From the NCBI GenBank assembly GCA_037039925.1, contig JAXRKP010001191.1, positions 83,887 to 147,886 of the forward strand: a stretch of DNA of 64,000 nt, in the 5' to 3' direction. Below, one piece after another: positions 10,395 through 20,600 of the stretch. Source of the DNA: Doris montereyensis (lineage: Eukaryota; Mollusca; Gastropoda; Nudibranchia; Dorididae). Made by a program: the position numbers and the translations under genes. The number at the start of each line of letters is the position of its first letter. Position 1 is the first letter of the stretch. Under the pieces are notes generated by a model. The model saw nothing but the letters and a program-made list of their open reading frames with translations, had not been told where the DNA came from and made no database searches.

Positions 10395-10600
10395 TGCCTT
10401 ACTTGTGGTTTCCTCATCTACCTTACTTCGCTTGCCGATGACTTTCTCCCTACACGTTTCTTTCACGTCATCCCACATTCCTTGTGGCGTCTTCTCTGTC
10501 GATGACCGTCCCTGGTCAAGAGCTTCAAATCTTTTATTTGTTCCTAATCCTATGCGATAATTTTCACAGTTTTGCTTGTAGAAAGTTATCTTAAAAGGGA
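10395..10600 (-). pseudogene. LINE linker scrap (endonuclease-RT type)
   Basis: One minus-strand frame reads NKRFEALDQGRSSTEK, then MWDDVKETCREKVIGKR. The pattern '(N)RFEAL, W-x-x-(V/I)K-x-T, xxxIGxRxR' is the linker between the AP-endonuclease and reverse transcriptase parts of LINEs often annotated as craniofacial development protein 2-like. Only about 65 codons remain and no flanking domain is recognised. It abuts truncated PB-3. Element clade is uncertain. Confidence 0.5.
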
Positions 10601-11226
10601 TGTATGTAAGTATAAGATCAAGAAAGTGGTAGTGGTAGTCAACATGGACTGAGTAAGAAAGAAGAGATTAAAGGTATATCATGATTGTAAGAACCCAGTA
10701 TTATATTTATTACATTTTGAACTAGGGAGGGAAAGAGAGATTTTACAAAGGAGAACAGAAGATAAACTTGCCCCAACAAACAAACAAAAAAGAAAAGAAG
10801 TAAAATAATTGAAAACTGATCAATGCATACATGATCTGATGACATTTAAATAATTGAAAAACCACTTTCTATTAAATGTGATCAAAGTCAATCACTCATA
10901 AAGTCACTTAAGGAAAGAGGTATGAGATGTTATACAAACACAGTGCAATGAACAGTTAGAGACAATGTAATATGGGCTGCACAAGAATTGCATGGAATAA
11001 GAGTATGAGATGCTTTCAGGCTTGTTGTTTTTCAACGCATATCACAGTATGTGAAGCATTTTATTTATTTTATCCTGGTTGCCCATCTCCTATTGTTTTC
11101 GTATCCCCCTTCCCACTACCCTATTATTTTGTTTTGTTTATTATTATTATTTTTCAGTTTCATATTATTTGGCTGTGGTATTATCTGTGCACTCTATCTC
11201 TGTCCACATGTGCCGGTGCAATCAGG
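10601..11226. other. Gene-free AT-rich stretch
   Basis: Nothing coding or structured was recognised. Short frames present are not conserved in composition and match nothing known to me. The stretch ends where the 52-bp tandem repeat begins. Confidence 0.5.
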
Positions 11227-11430
11227 CTGAGACACTGATGTGATAAGCACTCTAATACACAGTGAGACAAAGTGCATTCTGAGACACTGATGTGATAAGC
11301 ACTCTAATACACAGTGAGACAAGGTGCATTCTGAGACACTGATGTGATAAGCACTCTAATACACAGTGAGACAAGGTGCATTCTGAGACACTGAGAATAA
11401 GCACTCTAATGTGAGACAAGGTGCATTCTG
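11227..11430. repeat. 52-bp minisatellite, three full units and one shortened
   Basis: Units start at 11227, 11279 and 11331, each beginning CTGAGACACTGATGTGATAA and ending near AAGGTGCATT. A fourth at 11383 has lost two short internal pieces. The first three differ by a single base. No coding potential. Confidence 0.95.
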
Positions 11431-11811
11431 AATAGTTATGTGACAGACAATTAAACTAGCCAGATTGAGCCATATGAGCTGTCCCAATTTTCCAAATACA
11501 GAGCATTCATATGGTGATAGTTTACTGATTTACCATTACTATAGTTATTGTAGAATTTGCAGCCAAGACTGTTTGAAAGTGGTTTTTCATTTATTTACTT
11601 CTTCTGATTAGCACTGGATCAGCTGGTTGTTCATCAAACCTTATTAATCATTGCAAATGATATTTATTCATAATGGAATTTTCTTTATTCTTAGATGATA
11701 TTCACAATGTTAAAAACTATTTTCACCTATGGGTCTAGTAAGTGTTAACATGATGGCTTCCATCAGCATGTCATGTAAATAGTAGGGACACTCTCTTCTT
11801 CAATCTTCCTC

Positions 11812-12295
11812 TTACACCCTTTGTTCCAACATTCCTTTTGCTAAAGTCTACTATCATCCTTTTATACCCACTGTTCCACCAGTATCGTTTGCTAGTCTTT
11901 AATCTTCCCTTTTGTACCCACTGTTCCACCAGTACCGTTTGCTAGTCTTTAATCTTCCCTTTTATACCCACTGTTCCACCAGTACCGTTTGCTAGTCTTT
12001 AATCTTCCCTTTTCTTTTTATACCCACTGTTCCACCAGTACCGCTTAAGTCTTTAATCTTCCTTTTATACCCACTGTTCCACCAGTACCCCGTTTGCTAG
12101 TCTTTAATCTTCCCTTTTATACCCACTGTTCCACCAGTACCGTTTGCTAGTCTTTAATCTTCCCTTTTTTATACCCACTGTTCCACCAGTACCGTTTGCT
12201 AGTCTTTAATCTTCCTTTTATACCCACTGTTCCACCAGTACCGTTTGCTAGTCTTTAATCTTCCCTTACTTTTATACCCACTGTTCCACCATTCA
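11812..12295. repeat. ~50-bp minisatellite, about nine units
   Basis: A unit starting TTTTATACCCACTGTTCCAC and ending GTCTTTAATCTTCCC is repeated about nine times from 11860 to 12290. A diverged copy stands before it at 11812. Units vary by small insertions (for example an extra TTTTCTT near 12010) and by loss of the TTTGCTAG part. The unit differs from the 52-bp repeat 400 bp upstream. Confidence 0.93.
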
Positions 12296-12298
12296 GCA

Positions 12299-14915
12299 GA
12301 AATTGCCTGTTTTCTATTTTTAAATGTCTTCCCTTACTGTTGACAACCACTCTTCCAAACCTAATACTGTAATACCTGAAGGGTGATTACTTATCCGTCT
12401 TTAATCTTATGTCACTGGGACTGGGACAGTGGCGTATTATATCCAAGTTTCTAGCACACATTCATTTTGCCACCCTGTAGCCTACTGCCCAGGCTAGCAG
12501 TTGAGAGAGGACACCAGTCTTAATTAATAGTCTCACCATCACCCTTCCCCTGCATGCTCACCATTAAGTCTTTGGAAATTGCCTGTTCTTCTATTTATTA
12601 AATGTCTCATAATCCCTAACATACTGTTGACAACAGGAAGTTCTGAACCTGGACATACAAACCTTCTAATACTGTAATACCTGAAAGGGTGATTTCTCTT
12701 TATCAAAGATAAAAGACATTGACCCTTCACAATACACACCTCTTTAAATTTTGAATATATTTAATGGTGGGACAAACACCCTGCTCTTATGTCACTGGGA
12801 CTGGGACCTTAGTGCGCGATGTCTCTTGTATGCCTCTTCTCAGGGAATGTTGTGAGGACCTGAAAATACAAAAAATATGAAATACAAAAACAGTTCCTGA
12901 AGGCAGAGTGAGACGGAGCTGTCATAGAAACAAATGAAAATAATCCATACAATGAGAATGCATTAAAAAAAAACACCCAAATGAGTCTGAATCTGTGCTT
13001 CACACGGCTAGCAGTTGAGATGACAAGGACCACCAGTCTTAATAAAAGGTGATGATTAATCTCCACATCATCACCCTTCCCAAGCTTCACTGATCTAGGG
13101 GAAAATAGATAAAATCATAAATTGCTCCGAAATAAAATATTACTACAATAAATGAATAATTCAATTGGGCCAATGCCAGAGGGCCCATCTACCAATTTAT
13201 GTATACCATTTGGGATTTTAGGGTCAAGGATGTAGGTCCAAAACTAAAGGAATACCGTAAGTTCAAGCTCTGCAATTGAATACTTGTCAAAACTACCTTG
13301 TTTTGAGTCATGAGCTGCACCTAAATGAAACTGTTTCTTTCAAATCTTCTACACCAAAGAGGAAATTAAAATTGACCATTTAGATCTAGATCTCACCTTC
13401 ACTGTGCAGTTTATCAGCTCCTTCAGTCTTCGGACAAAGAATTTATTTGTTTCCTTCTGTTCAAACTCTAATGAGCTGAACCTTCATCTTTTCAAAAAGA
13501 TAAAATCCTGACAGACTCTTTTCTTATATGAGAATGGTCTCGAAACATTTGATTATATCTTGAGCAAGTTAAAGACAGACTTGACATCATGGTGTAATTG
13601 GCCTACCCTTCACACGCACAGGTTTCATACACACCTCTTTAAATTTTGAATATATTTAATGGTGGGACAAACACCCTGCTCTTGTGTGACAGCGGATACA
13701 AGGTCCCGATTGCTGATGCTTGTATACCTTACAAGCTGCGATATGGCAGCTGTCTCTTGTATGCGCCTCTTCTCAGGGAATGTTGTGAGGACCTGAAAAT
13801 ACAAAAAATATGAAATACAAACAGTCAAAGGGTATTGAAGGCAGAGTGAGACGGAGCTGTCATGAAACAAATGAAAAATAATCCATACAATGAGAATGCA
13901 TTATAAAAAAACACAACAAAACAAAAATGAGTCGTGAATCTGTGCTTCACACGGGTGGCTGAGGAAGCAAGTCAAATCCCGGCTGGCTATGACAAGCTCG
14001 ATCCACGGATAAGCTTCAGAGGACGTGTGCCTGTCATGGTCCAGGTCAACAAAGGTGATGATTAATTTTAAACTCCACATCCGTTGTCAAGTTGGGATGC
14101 AGCCCGGAATTTTTTCCTTGCAGCCAAGCTTCACTGATCTAGGGGAAAATAGATAAAATCATAAATTGCTTTCGTATAGCGAAATAGAATATTACTACAA
14201 TAAATGAATAATTCAATGTAAAGCGAAAACCGCTTCAATGCCAATGAAATGCCCATCTACCAATTTATGTACCGTACCATTTGGGATTTTAGGGTCAAGG
14301 ATGTAGAGTCCAAACTAAAAGTGAATACCGGTAAGTTCAAGGCTCCGATGGAGCATTTAAACAACTGATGAATACTTGCTTTGACCCACTAACCGACTGA
14401 CCTTGTTTTGTCATGTGCTCCTGTATCATACTGTGTGTATGAACCACTGTACCAATTTTATATATATATTTTTAATATACGAAAGAGGAAATTAAAATTG
14501 ACAGATTTAGATCTAGATCTCCTTCACTGTGCATTGTTTATCAGCATATCTTCCTATTCGTCTTCGGACAAAGAATTTATTTTGTTGGATAGTGTGCTTC
14601 CAAAACTGATAACGAGAGTGGCAGTACATGCAATAAATAAGCGACACAAGATGTGGGTGAGTACCTTCATCTTTTCAAGGAGCTTAAGGTCATCTGACAG
14701 ACTCTTTTCTTATATGAGAATGAGTCTCGAAACATTTGATTATATCTTGAGCAAAGTTAAAGACAGACTTGAAAAATCATGGTGTAATTGGCCTACCCTT
14801 CACACGCACAGGTTTCATACACCTCTTTAAATTTTTAATATCTTTAATGGTGGGACAAATACCCTGCTCTTGTGTGACAGCAGATTCAAAGGTCCCGATT
14901 GCTGATGCTTGTCTG
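12299..14915. repeat. Segmental direct duplication, two long copies and one partial
   Basis: The segment beginning CACACCTCTTTAAATTTTGA occurs at about 12737, 13629 and 14815. The first two copies run on for ~0.9 and ~1.2 kb with the same marks in the same order (GAAGGCAGAGTGAGACGGAG; AAGCTTCACTGATCTAGGGG; the Harbinger N-terminal piece ACATTTGATTATATCTTGAG). The first copy looks like the second with many small deletions and some swapped stretches. The partial third ends near 14915. Further pairs are 12299-12391 with 12569-12694, and 12405-12430 with 12785-12810. The duplicated unit joins a fragment of the DGTS-type gene (minus strand) to the start of Harbinger H1 (plus strand). Confidence 0.8.
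14560..14816 (+). pseudogene. PIF/Harbinger transposase H1, N-terminal fragment
   Basis: The plus frame reads INKRHKMWV, then FSYMRMSLETFDYILSKVKDRLEK. This is the helical N-terminus of Harbinger nucleases (HARBI1-like), usually 'WV ... Y-x-RMs-x-x-xFdxIL'. The nuclease core is absent: sequence passes into the third copy of the duplicated segment at 14815. A decayed copy of the same piece lies at about 13505-13620. The frame contains a DLDLDL stretch coded by an AGATCT hexamer run at 14507-14521. Confidence 0.65.
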
Positions 14916-15640
14916 AGGCAATTTTACTAAATCAAGGCTTAACTGCTTTCCATTATCCAACACAATATGTTGCTCCAAGATAATGCTCTTTGTCCCTACT
15001 TGTACCATCACAAGCAAAAGTAAAATGATTACAACATTTAATTTCTTCTAAGACTTGGTGTTTGAAATGACATGTGCCTCATTTTGAAAAATTAATGGTT
15101 GAAGATGATTTTGGTAGATCTTTAATATCAATTTCTTTATTAAAAATATTCTTGGACACAATCTGTACAACCATGGCACAGTTTTCTACAGAAACATTAG
15201 TATCCCCATGTAAGGCCATGTAAGTTAATCTAACGTTTTCTTTGAATTGCCCTGCCTCTACCACCTTCTCTCAAATTTAATTCAAATCATTTTCCTTATT
15301 CTGTAAAAGAAATTGAACTTGCTCTTTGCAGCTATTTAATTCTTTTTCTATTTCATTTTTTTTCTGATCACTTTAGATTTGTTTGTTTGCTCTAGTTTGA
15401 GCTTTGCCTTCAGATCTGTAATTTCACATTTCAGAGCATTATTTTCTGTCTCTAATTTACTGTTAAGTAATTCTAATTTTCCTTTTCGTATTTACTGATG
15501 CTAGCTGTTCAGATGAGTGCTCAAGGTTTTCTTCAATCTGTGAACTCGTCGCTGCCTTGGACTTCAAGGAATCTACGTAGGGTAGAATACTAGAAACTGC
15601 ATCTCTCGCTTCCTTGGTTGTGGGTGGTGGCGGTCCTTCA
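14815..15640 (-). pseudogene. Transposon-like 'DGTS' family protein, fragmentary
   Basis: Minus-strand frames give, in order from 15640: a Pro-rich start (EGPPPPTTKEARDAV); a predicted coiled coil (LELLNSKLETENNALKCEI, near 15440); VRLTYMALHGDTNVSVEN and DIKDLPKSSSTINF (15079-15264); then FTFACDGTSRDKEHYLGATY near 15000. I know this combination (coiled coil, a V-R-x-x-Y-x-L-x-x-x-x-NV helix, LPS, then DGTS plus a beta-rich core) from many uncharacterised, repetitive proteins of marine invertebrates. The DGTS Asp could be the first catalytic residue of an RNase-H-like fold, which is inference. Several frameshifts; the C-terminal part is cut into the duplicated segment. Confidence 0.5.
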
Positions 15641-16075
15641 AGTTCAAGGTTCTTGGCGACGTAAAACATTGCTTTGACCTTTTGTGACTTGTGGACAACC
15701 TCTGCTTCAAGCATCCCTTGATGGGTTATCACTAATGGCATAAGCAGAGATCTGTTTTGAACTTGGGTTCAATATCGGTCTTGGTGATAAGGAATGGTAT
15801 GTTGACTCGGTCATAACATTTACTGAGGCACCAGTATCAATACAAATGGCTTTTGTTTTCCCTACCCTTATGGTGGTAGTCGGAACCTTGTTGCCTGATT
15901 TTGTCTTGAGGCAGAATATTCCGTCAGATTCGAATCAGAAGTGTCCTTTCTCTCTCTAATTTGTTTGACAGCTGTCTTTTGTGTGTTATGTCCCGCACTT
16001 GGCATGATTTCCCTGTAGCTGGGCAAATCGTTTTATGAGGGTATTGTCCTCCACAGTTTCTGCGCTTTATACGTA
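15640..16075 (-). pseudogene. Ty3/Gypsy-type gag-protease scrap
   Basis: On the minus strand a zinc-knuckle-like segment (RNCGGQYPHKTICPATGKSC, near 16030) precedes a retropepsin-type block: VGKTKAICIDTGASVNVM near 15845, then PRPILNP. After a frameshift near 15735 comes KAMFYVAKNLEL. IDTGAS with a following hydrophobic strand is the aspartic-protease active-site signature, and a knuckle before the protease is the Gypsy gag-pol order. No reverse transcriptase, integrase or LTR was found. The piece is joined to the DGTS-family gene near 15640. Confidence 0.6.
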
Positions 16076-16611
16076 TAGCACGAGTAGTGTTGTGCTGACC
16101 TTGTCTCTTAGGCTACTTTTGGATTAGTGGACCCGATCCGCCGTGCATAACATGGCCGTGCCTCACTCGATTGCCGGGTCCATGAAAGCATGCATAGTAG
16201 ACCAGGACGGAGCCGGGCCAGAGCCAGTTGCTCCCATACATTTTCACGTCAACACACGAAGTAAAAATGTCGCCACAATGTTACAAGGCGAAAAAGTTAA
16301 TATTATGGTGGTGGTGGTGGAAGAAAAGAAACATTCTACACCGAACACACGCGTTTTGCTGTGTGCACCCAATCAACAGATTGCCACACATTCATGGAGA
16401 ATATCACCATCTGATGCCTCAACTGCTGAATGATCCAGATATTTGCCCAATACTTCAGGATGAAGCATCAGTCGTTCTACTAGTTCTATGGTCTTCTTCA
16501 GCACTGTGCTGCTGATCTGATGGAAAAGTCTACGAATTTCTGTCGAGCAATTTCACCCGAAGAACGCCTTGTTGTCACTCTGAGGTAAGAAAATGTTGTA
16601 TACTTTACATT

Positions 16612-16740
16612 GATGTGTGTGTATGTGTATGTATGTCAGTACAATATGTGTATAGGGATATGTGTTTGGAAATACGTATGTATGCATGTATGTACGTACG
16701 TATGTTTTATGTGCGAATATATATGAATGTATGTTATATC
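16612..16740. repeat. GTAT/GTGT-rich microsatellite
   Basis: An imperfect run of GTATGT and TGTATG units immediately follows the splice donor of H2 exon 1, within its intron. Confidence 0.85.
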
Positions 16741-17091
16741 GAAATGCTTTGTAATTTTCACATTCAGGCACAAACAGCATAAATCATTAATTGTAATAAT
16801 ATCGAGGCCTTTTATTTTGTAATACATATTGATCAGAACTTGGATCTGACAATGAAATACTTGTAAATAACAAACGAGACAAAAGTAAAGTATTATTATT
16901 ATTATTATTTTAACTCCATTTGTCATTTAACTTGATAGCCAATTCATAATGTGAGAAACAAATACAATTCTATACCATCAGCTCTGTTATGGTATATTGC
17001 CCAAATGTTATGCACTGCCTTTGTAATAGATTTGGACAGACATAAAAAAACCAAATGAGATAAAATGAAACAATTAAAATTGACCATGTTA

Positions 17092-17824
17092 TCAGAATTT
17101 ACTGAACTGAAAATAATATGTCATGTTATGACTCTTGGTACATTGCATTTTGTAGCAGATGTGATGTGCGCTGAGGTGGGGAAGTGGTCGTCTGTCATGA
17201 GAGGCTTCCACGGATGTTGTGTATTGTTCCTGCCTGTAAAAGCTGTCATGTTGTGACTCTTGGTACATTGCATTTGTAGCAGATGTACTTGATGGTGGGG
17301 AAGTAGTTAAGCCTCGGATTAAATGCTGCCACATCAGCTGCTGTACCTGATAAGTCTGCACTAAATTCAAGCTTTTCATAGCTGGCAACAGACTTGAAAA
17401 AAAAGAGTTCGTTCTAGTCAACTTCTTTTTCTGGTTCTTTGAGGGCCTGGAGAACTTCTCTGTCGAAGACAAACAATTGTTGGTTTTGGGTTCTTTTTTC
17501 TGCAAACAGCGAGGAGGATTTGTTGACACGTGCTGGAAGATTTGGGGTGGGAACAGGAACTTTCATCTGAATGGGACAGAGGAGCGGACTCTTTGTTGGG
17601 TTGTCTTCTCCGGATTGTGCGGCGTTGTCCTCGTCGTTTTTGCTGCAGATTGCCGCTTGTGGCTCCCGGTGGAACATGATGGTGCTAAAAATGTTAGAAA
17701 ATCGTATAGATACCATTTACGCTTCTGCTATGCTTGGCCAGATACTGTCGTTGTCATTTCCTTGGGCTTCTTGCGAAAGTGGTCTCTTACGGTGGCCATG
17801 TCTCTTCCTGCAGTCACGCGGTCA
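17092..17824 (-). pseudogene. MADF-BESS DNA-binding partner gene of H2
   Basis: The exon starts after an acceptor (TTTATAATTTCAG on the minus strand, exon from 17824). It reads TVRDHFRKKPKEM and, after a stop, KRKWYLYDFLTFLAPSC, the second half of a MADF (Myb/SANT-like) domain. A variable linker leads to SFFSSLLPAMKSLNLVQTYQ, a BESS motif, near 17400. MADF binds DNA and BESS mediates protein contacts; such Myb-type partners help Harbinger nucleases reach the nucleus and the element ends. There is one in-frame stop near 17744 and a frame change near 17420. The gene lies antisense within the intron of H2. Its first exon was not found. Confidence 0.7.
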
Positions 17825-18313
17825 CTGAAATTATAAAGTTGAAGAGCAATGAGTGGAAGATCTCGTCTTCTATATTTTCGTATATGTACTTAATACATTA
17901 CTCTTTTTTGCTCTTGTTGTTTTCAGATTCTTGGCAACAGGAGAATCATTCAGATCCATGTCATTCCACTTCAGACTTGGTGTGTCAGTCATCAAGAAAA
18001 ACTGTCAACGTTCTTTTCAAGAAACTTCAACACTGCCCTTGCCTGCTCTGGATGAGAGCATGTGGACAAAGACAGCAGAAGATTTTTTCCAAAGGTGGAA
18101 TTTTCCTTTGTGTCTAGGGGCAATCGATGGAAAACATGTGCAGTTGAAGGCCCCTTTTCACTCTGGTTCACAATATTACAATTACAAGAGTCACCATTCA
18201 ATTGTGCTTATGGCAATTGTGGATGCAACTGGAAAATTTCTTGTAATAGATGTTGGTAGTTTTGGAAGTTGTAGTGATGGAGAAATATTTCAAGATTCTT
18301 TATTTTTCAAATT

Positions 18314-20429
18314 GTTAACCCGTAATTTACCAAGGCTTTATGAGAAACATATGGGTAATTTACCAAGGTAAGGGACATAACTCTGATTTTTTTTTCAACC
18401 CCAGGTTCAATAAAAAAAATTCATGAAATAAAAAGTTTTTGTGTAATTCATTTCAAATTTGTTGAAAATGATAGTTTAATGATTGGAGAATATTGCCAAA
18501 CAGGTTTTGAAACAATGTGACACAGTTCGTCACAGAGATGGGTGTTGCACAGAACACACCCAAACACTGTTTCAGGTCTCTTGTTCGATGGAGTACGAAT
18601 GTCTTTCTCCCTACACATAAAACACTGCCTCTTGCGGCCAGAAAGGCGAATCCTTCGATATGCCACTGAGGTTGACACGGTAGATAATCCAGCAGCAGAA
18701 GGGGCTTCCCGTTGGCATCTCTTCCTTGAAGAACCTTTCATGAGCCCCCTTGCTATCTCCAAGTGGAATTGGTGAGTTAGTGGCTTTGATGAAGGGGGGC
18801 GTGGCATTTGTTGATGCAAAATGTAAGCATTGAGCACAGCGACCTCGAGCAGAAACCACAGGCAGTACCTCCACCATTTTTTACTCTTCCTGCCTATTGG
18901 GTAGTAGGCTCTTAGCTGTTGGCATTGTAGGTGAGAATAGCCTGTGGTATTTCCTTCTCGACAGGGTCGTCTCTGGTACGACGAGACGCAATTTCGAGCA
19001 CGGGCGAGGCATTCGTTGATATCAAGGAGATAATCCGTTTGTCTCTCCACCAGCAGGCGACGATATTGCCAATCTGCTTCATCTTACATTCCCCTTTGTC
19101 AAGTTTTCCTTTGAATTCAGAAGGCCAGTTCTTTCTGTTAGCCCGTATCGTGCCACAGGATTAGGTGTTGTGTGCCAACAGGTCTTTTACAAATTTTATA
19201 GAGCTAAAAAAATTGTCGAAGTAGAAGTGGTGATTTTTTTCTTAGAAACGGTTGTCCTAATTTCCAAACGACATGAAAACCAAGTCCATTTGGCATATCA
19301 GTTTCGTTTGATTTTCCAGTATAGAAATCAAAATCTAACAGAAAAGATGTCGCAGAGTCACAGCCACACCACACTTTAACGCCCCATGGATGAAGTTTTC
19401 CTCGAATGTATTGTTTGAATGAGAGGCGTTCTCAGAAAGGAATCATTGCCTCATCAAAAGCGATTGCAGCCCCAGGACTGAAGAGGGTATTACAGGCTTG
19501 CTTCACGAAGTTGATGGCAGGCCTGATTTTATACAGGGGATCAAAGCCGTCCCAGCCCCTGGGAATGACATTTGCATTGTCGTTGAGGTGAAAAAAGCAT
19601 GATATCTCCTGATACCGATTACGGGACATGACGTCTGACACGCAGGAAACCTTGAGCAATGGGTCTAAGGACCAATAATGGGTGTAAGCAGGGAGCTTGT
19701 GAATTCCAAACATAAAATTTATGTAAAGAAATGTCTTTATATCACTGTCTGTCACAGGTTTGAAATTTACAGCATCCTTCTGATGAGCATAAAGATTTGT
19801 CTGTTCCACAATGGTGGCTATGACTATGAGTTCCTCAGGAAAAAATAAAAAGAATAAGTCCAGTGGGGTAGACTCTAGATAAAAACAAATCTATCTCAAC
19901 AGGATTGAGATTATCACTCCAGGGGAATGGTTCACTATCATTGTGAGAAGTACGATTGTCAACCGTAGGCCTAAATCTAGTTTCGTTTTCCGTGTCTTCT
20001 TCATCACTATCGACCTCTTCTTCATCACTATCGACATCTACGTTAGATGTAGATCTAGCACCCGTAGCTTAGTCGAAGTCAAGTTCAACATCACTCTCGT
20101 CGTCTTCACCCTCAAACTCATCAACTGAGCTTGAAATTTGACTAGGTGTACCCGGTGAAATCAAATTTTGAAGAAAATTGAAAGCCATGATTTTGGAAAT
20201 TGAAAGTGTTGATAATGATAGCTCGCTTGATAATAGTCGTATTAACGTCCGGTCAAAAATAGACGGAAGTAGAACCTTTCTATTCTAGTTTGTACTAAAT
20301 GCGTGCACGGCAGTCCGGTTCGCGGCTGAAACAGCTAAAAATCCGGTTTTTTACTAAAAATATATAGCGGGCGATACGGGATTATGGAGTAGCGGGCGAT
20401 GTATGGGGATACGGGAAGTTAGTGGTTAA
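18314..20429 (-). mobile_element. piggyBac element PB-4 with TTAA at both ends
   Basis: The left end is TTAACCCGTAATTTACC (18314) and the right end, read on the minus strand, is TTAACCACTAACTTCCCG (20429). Both have TTAA followed by CCN, as expected for piggyBac termini. The coding part lies between on the minus strand. The left end falls inside Harbinger H2 exon 2, after codons for FFKLL. The sequence right of 20429 does not continue H2 clearly: it looks Tigger-like. So either the target was already rearranged or one flank was later changed. Confidence 0.7.
18448..20188 (-). pseudogene. piggyBac transposase of PB-4, third catalytic block deleted
   Basis: It starts at ATG 20188 (MAFNFLQNLISPG, shared with PB-1). 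An acidic N-terminus (DSDEEEVDSDEED) is followed by MEQTNLYAHQ, FLYINFMFGIH, FHLNDNANVIPRG, PLYKIRP, the first catalytic block AIAFDEAMIPF (near 19455), FKQYIRGKLHPWGVKVWCG and the second Asp region near 19220. The third block should be MGGVD-x-x-DQ before LRAYYPIGRKSKKWWR. Here VEKEIPQAILTYN passes directly into QQLRAYY (near 18930), so the third Asp is gone. The C-terminal Cys-rich domain is kept (KRQCFMCREKD, VFGCVLCNTHLCDELC) and ends near 18480. Several stops and frameshifts are present. The protein is inactive although the element ends look sound. Confidence 0.87.
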
Positions 20430-20440
20430 CGTCCCTTTTC

Positions 20441-20600
20441 TCAAGACTCAAAGGGCATGCCGTAGTCAGCACAGACAAGGAGGTGGTTTACAAGTTCTTC
20501 CTCCACCTTTAGCAGAGAGGGTTGTCGAACCCTCAACTGAGTTAGTATGGCGCCCCCTTCATATTCCATAAGATATTGTAGCAAATCTTTGCTATGTCCG
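20441..20600 (-). pseudogene. Possible Tigger/pogo CENP-B-type helix-turn-helix scrap
   Basis: The minus frame reads KDLLQYLMEYEGGAI, then PSLLKVEEELVNHLL and VCADYGMPFES. 'P-x-L-x-x-x-E-E-x-L-V-x-x-L-x-x-x-A-x-x-G-x-P' is the second helix-turn-helix region of CENP-B/Tigger-type transposases. It sits against the right TTAA of PB-4. Only about 50 codons match, so this is tentative. It may relate to the Tigger-like tail at 5686-5960. Confidence 0.4.

Larger units (their letters stand above)
16267..18317 (+). pseudogene. PIF/Harbinger transposase H2, two exons, cut by PB-4
   Basis: Exon 1 (about 16267-16584) reads HPINRLPHIHGEYHHLMPQL, then after one frameshift near 16445 FAQYFRMKHQSF and ISPEERLVVTLR. 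It ends at AG|GTAAG. Exon 2 starts after TTTTCAG at 17927 (FLATGESFRSMSFHFRLG) and has WNFPLCLGAIDGKHVQLKAP and VIDVGSFGSCSDGEIF. The exon join restores ...TLR-FLATG..., the usual Harbinger sequence. Asp residues of AIDGKH and of the VDVG...SDG stretch are the expected first two of the DDE triad. The gene stops at the TTAA where PB-4 begins (18314), so the third acidic residue is missing. A run of five Trp codons (TGG) near 16305 is an odd expansion. Intron 16585-17926 holds the antisense MADF-BESS gene. Confidence 0.85.

Noticed and set aside
10175..10441. Hydrophobic plus-strand frame resembling a small membrane protein
   Set aside because: Antisense of a LINE linker scrap; composition explained by that.
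15079..15264. Possible host gene exon
   Set aside because: It fits in order between other parts of the repetitive DGTS family on the same strand.
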